Shown here: positions 24,273-31,668 of the stretch, one piece after another
How positions within the stretch are numbered: position 1 is the stretch's first letter
How the letters are laid out: each line of letters begins with the position of its first letter
From: JBKBUF01 sp046290815
GTDB lineage: Bacteria; Bacteroidota; Bacteroidia; Cytophagales; Cytophagaceae
Length of the DNA stretch: 34,618 nt
Direction: 5' to 3'
Assembly (NCBI GenBank): GCA_046290815.1
Contig: JBKBUF010000037.1
Coordinates: forward strand, 1 to 34,618
The notes under the pieces: generated by a model
Database searches by the model: none
What the model saw: the letters and a program-made list of their open reading frames with translations, nothing else
What the model was told of the DNA's origin: nothing
Program-made: the position numbers and the translations under genes

Positions 24273-24626
24273 ATGGAAATCTTGTTTGTAATAAATGAAT
24301 CTCCTTATGGAGGAGAAAAATCTTATAATGGCCTCAGGACTGCAGTGCAATTATTAATAGAAGATAATTCTACAATTGTAAATGTATTTCTAATGGGTGA
24401 CGGAGTTGCATGTAGCTTGTCTGATCAAAAGCCTACGAGCACAAGCTACAATATTTCAACCATTATCTCGGAAATTATAAACCTTGGAGGAAATGTAAAA
24501 TTGTGCAAAAGCTGTTTTGATGCAAGGGGATTTTCAAATATGAAATTAGTCGAAGGAGTAAAAATCAGCAATATGAGCGAGTATGCTCAATTGATTATAA
24601 AATGTGATAAAATTTTTAATGTATAA
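24273..24626 (+). CDS. DsrE/DsrF-like sulfur relay protein
   Basis: 117 aa from the ATG at 24273 (MEILFVINESPYGGEKSYNG); an earlier in-frame ATG at 24228 lies inside the upstream gene. The fold signature is that of DsrE/YchN: ILFVINESPYGGEK, VFLMGDGVACSL, and the Cys-bearing loop VKLCKSCFDARG near residue 80, with Cys in the position used for persulfide carriage. Cytoplasmic. It probably passes sulfane sulfur between the rhodanese and dioxygenase steps. Gap of 3 nt to the next gene. Confidence 0.85.
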   Translation: MEILFVINESPYGGEKSYNGLRTAVQLLIEDNSTIVNVFLMGDGVACSLSDQKPTSTSYNISTIISEIINLGGNVKLCKSCFDARGFSNMKLVEGVKISNMSEYAQLIIKCDKIFNV

Positions 24627-24629
24627 CTT

Positions 24630-25073
24630 ATGAAGAAAATATTTATAGTCTCCGGTTTGTTCACGATAGTATCCACTTTCCTTCTTACTTCTTTCATTAA
24701 CAATATTGAGCCTTGGGAAAAAAAACAACTAATAAAAGCTGAAGACTTAGCCGGGATTTTGATGGATGACAACAAAATAAATGACCCGGTTATTTTGAAC
24801 ATAGGTCCTTCCGGTGCTATAAGAGGATCAATTGAGGTAGGACCGGTTAACACGGATGAAGGGATAAAAAAACTACAAGAACATATAGCAAATCTATCAA
24901 AAGAGAAGCATGTTGTTATTTACTGCGGATGTTGTCCATTCGAACATTGCCCCAATATCAGACCTGCATTTTCATTGCTGACTAAGAATGGATTCAGGAA
25001 CCATCAGCTTCTAAATTTGCCACAAAATTTAAAAGTAGATTGGATTGACAAAGGATATCCAATGGAAGAATAA
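24630..25073 (+). CDS. Exported rhodanese-like protein with a Cys-rich active loop
   Basis: 147 aa. A signal-like segment (MKKIFIVSGLFTIVSTFLLT) is followed by a short rhodanese-like domain (IKAEDLAGIL, PVILNIGPSGAIRGS). The active loop is YCGCCPFEHCPNIRPAF, with Cys99, Cys101, Cys102 and Cys107; a canonical rhodanese loop has one catalytic Cys followed by a basic or small-residue cradle. The usual Asp in LxDVR is replaced (LNIGP). The protein should act outside the cytoplasm, perhaps as a periplasmic sulfur or thiol handler, which is inferred. It sits in the sulfur operon between the DsrE-like gene and the MFS transporter. Confidence 0.8.
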   Translation: MKKIFIVSGLFTIVSTFLLTSFINNIEPWEKKQLIKAEDLAGILMDDNKINDPVILNIGPSGAIRGSIEVGPVNTDEGIKKLQEHIANLSKEKHVVIYCGCCPFEHCPNIRPAFSLLTKNGFRNHQLLNLPQNLKVDWIDKGYPMEE

Positions 25074-25083
25074 CCTACTCTAT

Positions 25084-26298
25084 ATGCAAACAATAGATTA
25101 TACAATGGATAAGATACAACTGGGACTGAAGGAAAACTGGAAGCAATTCGCATTGTTGGTTATCATCAATGGATTTGTCGGAGGTATGATTGGACTCGAA
25201 AGAACAATCCTTCCTAAGATCGCTGAAGTGGAATTCCAAATTGCTGCCAGGACGGCTATCTTATCATTTATCGTAGTCTTCGGAATTGTAAAGGCATTTA
25301 CCAATTATTTTACCGGCTCACTTGCGAATAGATTTGGAAGGAAGAATCTATTGCTCGCAGGATGGATCATAGGAATTCCAGTCCCATTCATTCTGATATA
25401 TGCTCCAAGTTGGAATTGGATTGTAGCTGCAAATATACTTCTAGGAATAAACCAGGGCTTAACATGGTCAAGTACAGTTGTAATGAAAATAGATCTTATT
25501 GGAGAAAAAAACAGAGGTCTGGCAATGGGGTTAAATGAGTTTGCCGGATATCTGGCAGTTGCCGGTATTGGATTTGCGACAGGCTATATTGCCGGACAAT
25601 ATGGATTGAGACCCTACCCTTTTTACCTTGGCATAGGTTTAGTTTTTGCAGGATTATTCCTGACTCTTTTTGTAAAGGATACCATTCACCATTCCAATAA
25701 AGAGAGTGAAAGCAATTCAGTGAGACTTCTTAGAAATATATTTTGGGATACAACCTGGAAGGATAAAAATCTTGGTTCAATCACTCAGGCAGGCTTAGTA
25801 AACAATTTAAACGATGGTATGGCTTGGGGTCTTTTTCCAATTCTTTTCTTATCGAAAGGATTCTCATTGTCAGAAGTTGGAATTCTTACCGCCGTTTATC
25901 CAGCGGTATGGGGAGTCGCTCAACTTATAACAGGAAAAATTGCTGATCATGCTTCCAAAAAGAAAATGCTTTCCGCCGGGATGTTCATCCAAGGAATGGT
26001 TTTAATTGCTTTTCCTTTTACTGATACTTTTAGATATTACTTCATGCTTTCAACATTATTAGGATTAGGCACTGCAATAGTTTATCCTACGTTTCTTGCA
26101 TCAATAGCTGAATATACCAATCCCTCCGATCGGCCAAAGAGTCTTGGAACATTTAGATTCTGGCGAGATTTAGGTTATGCTTTCGGAGCATTATTAACAG
26201 GAATAGTTGCAGATGTTTTCGGAGTAAACTATTCGATAGTTTTAATCGGATTGATCACGATTGGGTCTTCAATAATTGTGATGGGACGGATGAGATGA
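25084..26298 (+). CDS. MFS transporter of the sulfur operon
   Basis: 404 aa, about twelve membrane segments. Motif A is GSLANRFGRKNLLLAG; repeated GxxxG helices such as AVAGIGFATGYIAGQYG follow. The frame opens at 25045 inside the preceding gene; the ATG at 25084 gives a 10-nt gap and a short polar N-terminus (25105 is also possible). Last gene of the operon, followed by a strong terminator. Sulfur-oxidising rhodanese/MBL operons often carry a TauE/SafE-type exporter; none is seen here, so this MFS protein may fill that role (export of sulfite or thiosulfate) or import a sulfur compound. Substrate unknown. Confidence 0.85.
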   Translation: MQTIDYTMDKIQLGLKENWKQFALLVIINGFVGGMIGLERTILPKIAEVEFQIAARTAILSFIVVFGIVKAFTNYFTGSLANRFGRKNLLLAGWIIGIPVPFILIYAPSWNWIVAANILLGINQGLTWSSTVVMKIDLIGEKNRGLAMGLNEFAGYLAVAGIGFATGYIAGQYGLRPYPFYLGIGLVFAGLFLTLFVKDTIHHSNKESESNSVRLLRNIFWDTTWKDKNLGSITQAGLVNNLNDGMAWGLFPILFLSKGFSLSEVGILTAVYPAVWGVAQLITGKIADHASKKKMLSAGMFIQGMVLIAFPFTDTFRYYFMLSTLLGLGTAIVYPTFLASIAEYTNPSDRPKSLGTFRFWRDLGYAFGALLTGIVADVFGVNYSIVLIGLITIGSSIIVMGRMR

Positions 26299-26325
26299 AG
26301 GTTCGGTATTTGGATGCCATAAAAT

Positions 26326-26356
26326 AAAAAAGACCTTAAAAATCAAGGTCTTTTTT
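26326..26356. terminator. Bidirectional terminator between the sulfur operon and tRNA-Glu
   Basis: A 12-bp stem AAAAAAGACCTT/AAGGTCTTTTTT (26326-26337 and 26345-26356) with a 7-nt loop has T tracts on both strands. It ends the MFS transporter message on the plus strand and lies just past the 3' end of the minus-strand tRNA. Confidence 0.9.
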
Positions 26357-26360
26357 TCTG

Positions 26361-26432
26361 TAGCCCGTAGGGGAATCGAACCCCTGTTTCCAGGATGAAA
26401 ACCTGGCGTCCTAACCCCTAGACGAACGGGCC
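26361..26432 (-). tRNA. tRNA-Glu (anticodon TTC)
   Basis: Read on the minus strand it begins GGCCCGTTCGTCTAGGGGTT and folds as a full cloverleaf. The acceptor stem GGCCCGT pairs with ACGGGCT (one G-T pair at the top), the anticodon stem CCAGG/CCTGG has loop TTTTCAT with anticodon TTC, and the T arm is AGGGG-TTCGATT-CCCCT. The discriminator base is A and CCA is not encoded. A good promoter lies ~110 nt upstream. Confidence 0.95.
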
Positions 26433-26543
26433 AAAATATTTTGATAATTATTATCCTTATTATCAACAGCTTCTTCCAAGCTATGTTTCAGGAAATCTTA
26501 CCTTTACTCCCTTATTTTCTTCCTTTTCCTGAAAAACGTGGCG

Positions 26544-26574
26544 CAAAGATAAAGGGTATTTTATTAAATCCAAA
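26544..26574 (-). promoter_or_regulatory. Promoter of the tRNA-Glu gene
   Basis: On the minus strand: TTTG, a 19-nt spacer, then TATCTTTG (26551-26544), a perfect match to the Bacteroidota consensus. Transcription would start near 26537, giving a ~105-nt leader before the tRNA. Confidence 0.75.
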
Positions 26575-26617
26575 AACAAGCCTGAAAAATTATCGAAATT
26601 TTACAGAAAAAAAAGAA

Positions 26618-26648
26618 TTGATTTTAGCTCCAACTTATCGTATGTTTG
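26618..26648 (+). promoter_or_regulatory. Promoter of the gap gene
   Basis: TTG (26618-26620), a 20-nt spacer, then TATGTTTG (26641-26648). Transcription would start near 26655, leaving a leader of about 30 nt before the gap ATG. Confidence 0.75.
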
Positions 26649-26685
26649 TCACTCTTTTTTATAACCCAAAATAAATTAAAAAGAT

Positions 26686-27693
26686 ATGGCTAAAGTAAAA
26701 GTCGGTATTAATGGTTTCGGTCGTATCGGAAGGCTTGCTTTCCGTGCTGCAATTGACAGACCAAACGTTGAAATCGTGGGAATCAACGACTTGATTGATG
26801 TAGATTATATGGCGTACATGCTTAAATATGATTCTACCCACGGTTTATTTAAAGGAACTGTAGAAGCTAAAGATGGCAAACTGATCGTAAACGGTAAAGC
26901 TATTCGTGTAACTGCTGAAAAAGATCCTGCTAACCTGAAATGGAATGAAGTGGGCGCTGACTATGTAATCGAATCTACTGGTCTTTTCCTTACTCAGGAA
27001 ACCGGTCAGAAACATCTTCAGGCCGGAGCTAAAAAGGTAGTAATGTCTGCTCCTGCTAAAGATGACACTCCTACTTATGTAATGGGTGTTAACAACAAAA
27101 AATATACTAAAGATCAGAACATCATTTCTAATGCTTCATGTACAACCAACTGTCTTGCACCTATCGCTAAAGTGCTTCATGATAAATTTGGTATTCTTGA
27201 AGGTCTTATGACTACAGTACACGCTGCTACCGCTACTCAAAAAACTGTTGACGGTCCTTCTGCTAAAGACTGGAGAGGCGGACGTGGTGCATATCAAAAC
27301 ATCATCCCTTCTTCTACCGGTGCAGCAAAAGCTGTAGGTCTTGTTATACCTGAATTGAAGGGTAAACTTACTGGTATGGCTTTCCGTGTACCTACTCCTG
27401 ATGTTTCTGTAGTTGACCTTACTGTAAGACTTTCTAAACCTACTTCTTACGAAGAAATTAAAAAGGCTATGAAAGATGCTTCTGAAGGTGAGTTAAAAGG
27501 CATCCTTGGCTACACTGAAGATGAAGTAGTTTCTAATGACTTCCTGGGCGATGCGAGAACTTCTATCTTCGATGCAAAAGCTGGTATCGCTCTTAGCGAC
27601 ACTTTTGTAAAAGTTGTAAGCTGGTACGACAACGAGTGGGGTTACTCAAATAAAATCGTTGACCTTATCGAATACATCGATACAGTAAAATAA
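26686..27693 (+). CDS. gap: Type I glyceraldehyde-3-phosphate dehydrogenase
   Basis: 335 aa, full length. The NAD-binding motif is INGFGRIGR (8-16). The active site is SNASCTTNCLAPIAK with catalytic Cys152, and His179 in TTVHAATATQK is the base. The phosphate-site segments WRGGRGAYQNIIPSSTGAAK and the C-terminal WYDNEWGYSNK are intact. It catalyses the NAD-linked oxidation and phosphorylation step of glycolysis, and the reverse in gluconeogenesis. Codon use is more restricted than in neighbours, as for a highly expressed gene, which fits the strong promoter and terminator on either side. Confidence 0.98.
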   Translation: MAKVKVGINGFGRIGRLAFRAAIDRPNVEIVGINDLIDVDYMAYMLKYDSTHGLFKGTVEAKDGKLIVNGKAIRVTAEKDPANLKWNEVGADYVIESTGLFLTQETGQKHLQAGAKKVVMSAPAKDDTPTYVMGVNNKKYTKDQNIISNASCTTNCLAPIAKVLHDKFGILEGLMTTVHAATATQKTVDGPSAKDWRGGRGAYQNIIPSSTGAAKAVGLVIPELKGKLTGMAFRVPTPDVSVVDLTVRLSKPTSYEEIKKAMKDASEGELKGILGYTEDEVVSNDFLGDARTSIFDAKAGIALSDTFVKVVSWYDNEWGYSNKIVDLIEYIDTVK

Positions 27694-27713
27694 TCGATCA
27701 ATAACACTAACAT

Positions 27714-27740
27714 AAAAAAGCTCCTCACCGGAGCTTTTTT
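27714..27740 (+). terminator. Terminator after gap
   Basis: An 11-bp stem AAAAAAGCTCC/GGAGCTTTTTT (27714-27724 and 27730-27740) with a 5-nt loop, 21 nt after the stop codon. The A-rich arm allows action on the converging minus-strand gene too. Confidence 0.9.
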
Positions 27741-27790
27741 ATTTCCTTCCTACTGACGACGGCTATATAAAGATGCCATACATGATGTCT

Positions 27791-28609
27791 CTACAGTATT
27801 ACAAAAATCCCCGTAATCAACACCAGCCAGAATGGAAAATTCAGCCATAGAGGAAATTGCAGATATTTTAACCTCCGGTAATGTATGACTGTGAAAGATA
27901 AAATAAAGCAGAAAATAAAGAATGCCAATACAATGTCTCCTTTATAAAACATGCTGATGATTATCCAGGGAATAAAAAATAATGATGCCGCTAATCCAAC
28001 AGTAAAAAAATGCCCTATGTAATCAAAGAAATGAAAACGGTAAATTGTTAAAACCATAAACAGCTGAACAAATCCTGCTGCGCCAAACAAAAGAAAACTT
28101 CTTATTAACACTTCAGATTTTCCCAAATTATAAAATATCCCGTTAAACGTTATTGCTGTTCCAGCCAGAATAATTAGGGTTGCCGAAGCTGAAAGAATAA
28201 GATAAACCAGTTTATAAAAATACTCTTCACGGGTTTGATTACATCCGCAATCTTCAGGTTCATTGTAAGGTGTTGCAATGACGAATCGGTTGAAGGAAAT
28301 CAACTTGTAACAAAAAATGAAAAGGGGAAATATCAGGGGAATATTAAGCAACTTTCCCAACCAGGTATGCGGACTGATAATATTCCGGATTCCTTTGATA
28401 CCATATTCTGTTCCGGCCTGTGAGACAACAGCTACTTCTGTCCTGAATCTTTCTTTATCAATTTCAGAACCCACCTGTGCAGGAACATCTGAATATGCAG
28501 TAGTCTCTACATTTTCACTGAGCAACGAAAGGTAATGAAGCAACTTTACCAGCCCTACACATACCCGGCAATCACCATCATAAACAAGTATTTTTCTCTG
28601 ATCAGACAT
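27791..28609 (-). CDS. DCC/DUF393 thiol-disulfide oxidoreductase-like protein fused to a membrane domain
   Basis: 272 aa. The N-terminal ~115 residues carry the DCC signature VYDGDCRVCVGLVKLL (DxDCxxC; Cys18 and Cys21) typical of DUF393. Residues ~130-272 hold about five hydrophobic segments (for example LVYLILSASATLIILAGTAI, FLLFGAAGFVQLFMVLTIY), so the redox domain is tied to the membrane. A further Cys pair (EDCGCNQ) lies at the junction. The gene starts 18 nt after the DinB-like gene and is probably co-transcribed with it. The DCC family's redox role is inferred from its CxxC motif; the substrate is unknown. Confidence 0.8.
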   Translation of the reverse strand: MSDQRKILVYDGDCRVCVGLVKLLHYLSLLSENVETTAYSDVPAQVGSEIDKERFRTEVAVVSQAGTEYGIKGIRNIISPHTWLGKLLNIPLIFPLFIFCYKLISFNRFVIATPYNEPEDCGCNQTREEYFYKLVYLILSASATLIILAGTAITFNGIFYNLGKSEVLIRSFLLFGAAGFVQLFMVLTIYRFHFFDYIGHFFTVGLAASLFFIPWIIISMFYKGDIVLAFFIFCFILSFTVIHYRRLKYLQFPLWLNFPFWLVLITGIFVIL

Positions 28610-28627
28610 TGTGGCTTTGTCTGAAAT

Positions 28628-29248
28628 CTAGTAAGCTGTATCTAATTCTGTCCCGGCAAAATTCTCCTCACTATTCTCAGTAGTAAAACTTCTAAGGAAT
28701 TTATCCATCTCCTTTTTTTGTCTCAGGTGATGCCTGAAGTGCATTTCAATTAGGGCATACCATTCCAATGCAGTTAACATACCTAATGATGGATGCTTGG
28801 TTTTGTATGTATTTCCGGAGGCGTCTATTTCTTTAGCCACCTTTTGCATCTCCTTGATGAATTTATATATCTCATCTTTCATTTTGGCAGTGCTTTCCGG
28901 CTGAGAAGGTTCATATCCGTAGATATTTATTCCTTTAATTTTTACCGGAGGAAAACTGCCATAAACAAAAACCAGAGTACCCTTAAATCTTTTATCTCCC
29001 TTTTCGTCTCCGTTCTTCCTATCCAGACAATTCTTTATTTCTTTGAAGTAATAATCTCTGGTCCCGTTGACCAAATGATCGTAAACCTGTCCTATGCTCC
29101 AACCGTGATTTTCGGGCACTTTTTTAAACTGATTTGGACCATAATAATCCAATTCCTTAAGCAGGTACTTTGCAGTATCCAGAAACTTCTTGTAAATTTT
29201 TTCTGCAGGAGGCAGTTGTTCTTTATCCTTCTTTATGAAAATGCCCAT
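28628..29248 (-). CDS. DinB-like four-helix protein
   Basis: 206 aa of the DinB_2/YfiT type. The expected metal-ligand His are at His58 (WSIGQVYDHLVNGT) and in EMHFRHHLRQ (His170, His173/174). Members are cytoplasmic four-helix bundles; some are bacillithiol or mycothiol transferases, many unassigned. The tail after ~185 is acidic and variable. First gene of a probable pair with the DCC protein. Upstream lie overlapping inverted repeats around a candidate -7 element. Confidence 0.8.
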   Translation of the reverse strand: MGIFIKKDKEQLPPAEKIYKKFLDTAKYLLKELDYYGPNQFKKVPENHGWSIGQVYDHLVNGTRDYYFKEIKNCLDRKNGDEKGDKRFKGTLVFVYGSFPPVKIKGINIYGYEPSQPESTAKMKDEIYKFIKEMQKVAKEIDASGNTYKTKHPSLGMLTALEWYALIEMHFRHHLRQKKEMDKFLRSFTTENSEENFAGTELDTAY

Positions 29249-29272
29249 GGTTGTTTGGTACGCTGAAATACT

Positions 29273-29326
29273 ATTACCGGATACAAATTTACCTGAAATT
29301 TTAATATCCGGATAACTCCCGGTAAT
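29273..29326. promoter_or_regulatory. Nested inverted repeats over the promoter of the DinB-like gene
   Basis: ATTACCGG/CCGGTAAT (29273-29280 and 29319-29326) and CCGGATA/TATCCGG (29277-29283 and 29305-29311) overlap. Between the inner arms, 29291-29284 on the minus strand reads TAAATTTG, a TAnnTTTG match without a clear -33 element. The arrangement looks more like an operator than an RNA hairpin. Confidence 0.4.
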
Positions 29327-29443
29327 ATATTCCTTGATTTCCCCAGCTACAACGACAGACCGGATGTGGCATTATTTATTAGCAAAAAATTATCCATAAA
29401 AGTTTAAAGGATATATGGCATCAGATGTAAGGATTTTTGTCTA

Positions 29444-29752
29444 TTAATAGACATAAAAAGTTCTCCCTTTATATTCTATCTGCAATAAAGCATTTTCTAA
29501 AACCTGCCTTTTTACGTCCAGCAAATAACAGCCCTCTGCTTTTGAAAAATTTTCGTACGGAACAGCAAAATATTTGTTTCCTATCCCCAAAAATCCTCCA
29601 AAGGACAAAATTCCAAATTCAACCTTGCCTGTTTTTGGGTCGATCAATAATTCTTTTATCTCCCCCAAATGTTCACCATCGTGGTTTACCACTTCGTCTC
29701 CGATAATTGCCGAAGTGGTCAGTACTTTTTCTACGCCAAGATCTATTTTCAT
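29444..29752 (-). CDS. PRC-barrel domain protein
   Basis: 102 aa, essentially one PRC-barrel: VLTTSAIIGDEVVNHDGEHL then GEIKELLIDPKTGKVEFGIL, with the GIGNKYFAVPYENF segment typical of the family. PRC-barrels occur in RNA-processing (RimM) and photosynthetic proteins; stand-alone bacterial ones are mostly stress-linked and of unknown role. No signal peptide. It is a single gene with ~290 nt free upstream. Confidence 0.85.
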   Translation of the reverse strand: MKIDLGVEKVLTTSAIIGDEVVNHDGEHLGEIKELLIDPKTGKVEFGILSFGGFLGIGNKYFAVPYENFSKAEGCYLLDVKRQVLENALLQIEYKGRTFYVY

Positions 29753-30043
29753 TTTATTAGCCGGTTAATATTTTAATTAATATGTTTTACACCTTTTGTT
29801 ACAAAGGGTTCGACCATAAAACGAAGCCAAAAGGAAAAGGTTTAAATTTGTCTGTTCAATATATAAATTCATCTAACAAAACTAATAGTTTATCATTACA
29901 CAATCATTAGCTAACACAAAAAAATTCAGAAAAAATTGAAGAAATAACGTAAAAAGAAAGAAATACTTAATATCTACGAATTACGATTTATAGTTAGTGC
30001 CCCTTTTAAATGGTAATTCAAAATGCCTAAACCGGAAATCTTA
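29753..30043. other. Intergenic region between the PRC-barrel and TIGR02757 genes
   Basis: No gene seen. An imperfect dyad around ACCTTTTGTTACAAAGGGT (about 29791-29809) lies ~45 nt before the PRC-barrel start and may be its regulatory site. The remainder is AT-rich with no clear terminator for the neighbouring gene. Confidence 0.3.
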
Positions 30044-30810
30044 TCATTCCATAGCTCCCATTCCAAACAAGGCAAAATCATACTTAACCGGATCTTCAGG
30101 ATCAAACTGCTTTAAATTCTCCGTTAACTCCACTGCAGTTTCCCAATCCATATTCTTACGGGTTATAAGTCCTAATTCCCTGGCTACTCTTTCCACATGC
30201 ACATCGCATGGACAAACCAACTGAGATGGTTTAATTTTCTTCCAGATTCCAAAATCTACTCCGTTTTTATCCTTTCGAATCATCCATCTTAGAAACATAT
30301 TAAGCCTTTTACATGCGCTGTTCCTTTCAGGGGTTGATATATGCTTCCTGGTTCTTTGCGGACTATCCGGCAGCCCAAAAAACAAATTATGAAAGCCTAT
30401 TAAAGCATTTCTGGTATTTATCTCTTTGGCATTATGGTGGATGACAAATGCCTCTTCCAGTGTGGAGTGGCTTTGGTAAAAGGTTTTGAAAAAATGTATA
30501 AAGTATAGTGTATCTGTAGCATTAAAAGTCCTGTGTTTAAAACCCAAAAATCTTTTCAGATCTTTCTCCTTATGATTCATTATGAATTCATATGGATGCC
30601 CATCCATCAGATTAATTAGTTCGCGCACTTGGAGATTATCACAGGTCTTTGGCCCCATGCAAGCACCGAAGCCCACAAACCCATAATTTCAATGTCCTGC
30701 TTCCTCTTAAAAAGATGAGGTATAGACACAGGATCTTTTTCAATAAAGTCAATATTATTGTACTCTTCTGTCTTTTTTTCAAGCAGAAGTTTCAGGCTGG
30801 ATTTTCTCAA
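30044..30810 (-). pseudogene. TIGR02757/DUF2400 family gene, frameshifted
   Basis: Two overlapping frames make one family member. The N-terminal part (TTG start at 30810, one nt after the LysM gene's stop) reads LKLLLEKKTEEYNN, PVSIPHLFKRKQDIEIMG and LAWGQRPVIISKCAN, then meets TAA at 30616-30618. The next frame continues directly as LINLMDGHPYEFIMNHKEKD and runs to 30044 with LVCPCDVHVERVARELGLI and FDPEDPVKYDFALFGMGAME. Restoring one base near 30618 gives about 255 residues, the usual size for this family. So this is a one-base (or 4-base) deletion, either real or a sequencing error. TIGR02757 proteins have no proven function; the LxCPxDxHxxRxAxxLGL motif resembles helix-hairpin-helix DNA glycosylases. 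Confidence 0.85.
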
Positions 30811-30811
30811 A

Positions 30812-31654
30812 CTATGGGATATAAGAAATTTGAACAGGTATACGGTTATCTGTACCTGCAAGTCTCTCGTAAGCTTTTTTGGAGATCTTAATTACTACTT
30901 TATCACCGGTAGTCCCCTGAAGCTTTCCAATTACACGTACAAATATTTTTTGCCCGTTGTTTTCATTCTTCACCTGGATTATTGTGCCTACCGGAGCAGT
31001 TTTGTGCAGGGCCAGATATTTTGGATTGTCCGAGTTTTCTTCAATCACTTCAGCAAAGCCGGATTCATTAACCTTGTTCAAACTACCTGAAGATGGTACC
31101 GGTACCTCTTCTACCTCTTTGGCTACTTCTTTAGGTTTAACAGGCTCTGGTTTTGCTTCCTTTACAGGGTCTTTTTTTTCGGGTGCTTTTGCAACTTCGC
31201 CACCCTTTCCTGGAATATTTATTACCTGTCCGATCTTAAGTTCTGTAAGATCAGGGTTGGCCTTTTTTATTTCATCTACTGATACACCATACATTCTGGA
31301 GAGAGAAAACAAAGTTTCTTTGGCTTCTACTGTGTGTTGCTTCATACCACCGGTGCCGGAAGTGGAAGAGGCAGCAGAATTATTAGATGTAATTTTAAAA
31401 GGAATCCTTACAATCTGTCCTTCCTTCAAACCTGAGGCGATTTCAGGATTATTCTGGTTTATCTCCTCTACTGTAACTTTATATCTTCTGGAAATGGCAT
31501 ATAAGGTTTCTTTTGGATCCGTTTTATGCAAAATAAATGTCTTGCCGTCTTTTTTTTCGATACCTATGCTATCAAGAGGAGAAGCCGAAACAAAGAAAGG
31601 TAGAAAAGACAAAAGTAAAATAACAGATGAAAGAAAAGAGGTTTTATTGATCAT
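30812..31654 (-). CDS. Exported double-LysM protein with a C-terminal double-psi-barrel-like domain
   Basis: 280 aa. Signal peptide to about FFVSASP (residue 26). LysM 1 (~36-83: FILHKTDPKETLYAISRRYK) and LysM 2 (~105-150: HTVEAKETLFSLSRMYGVSV) bind peptidoglycan. A Lys/Glu/Pro/Ala-rich linker (~153-190) leads to a C-terminal domain (~207-280) with YLALHKTAPVGTIIQVKNEN and KVVIKISKKAYERLAG, which recalls the double-psi barrel of RlpA. The protein should sit in the periplasm on the cell wall. It ends 1 nt before the start of the TIGR02757 gene and starts 14 nt after the upstream gene ends, so it lies in the middle of a transcription unit. Confidence 0.85.
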   Translation of the reverse strand: MINKTSFLSSVILLLSFLPFFVSASPLDSIGIEKKDGKTFILHKTDPKETLYAISRRYKVTVEEINQNNPEIASGLKEGQIVRIPFKITSNNSAASSTSGTGGMKQHTVEAKETLFSLSRMYGVSVDEIKKANPDLTELKIGQVINIPGKGGEVAKAPEKKDPVKEAKPEPVKPKEVAKEVEEVPVPSSGSLNKVNESGFAEVIEENSDNPKYLALHKTAPVGTIIQVKNENNGQKIFVRVIGKLQGTTGDKVVIKISKKAYERLAGTDNRIPVQISYIP

Positions 31655-31668
31655 GGATTCTAATGTAT

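Noticed and set aside
26441..26674. 77-codon open frame between tRNA-Glu and gap
   Set aside because: It covers both predicted promoters and has low-complexity sequence with no recognisable domain.
28793..29266. 157-codon frame antisense to the DinB-like gene
   Set aside because: Its hydrophobic look comes from reading Lys/Glu-rich codons backwards, and the DinB His ligands lie on the other strand.
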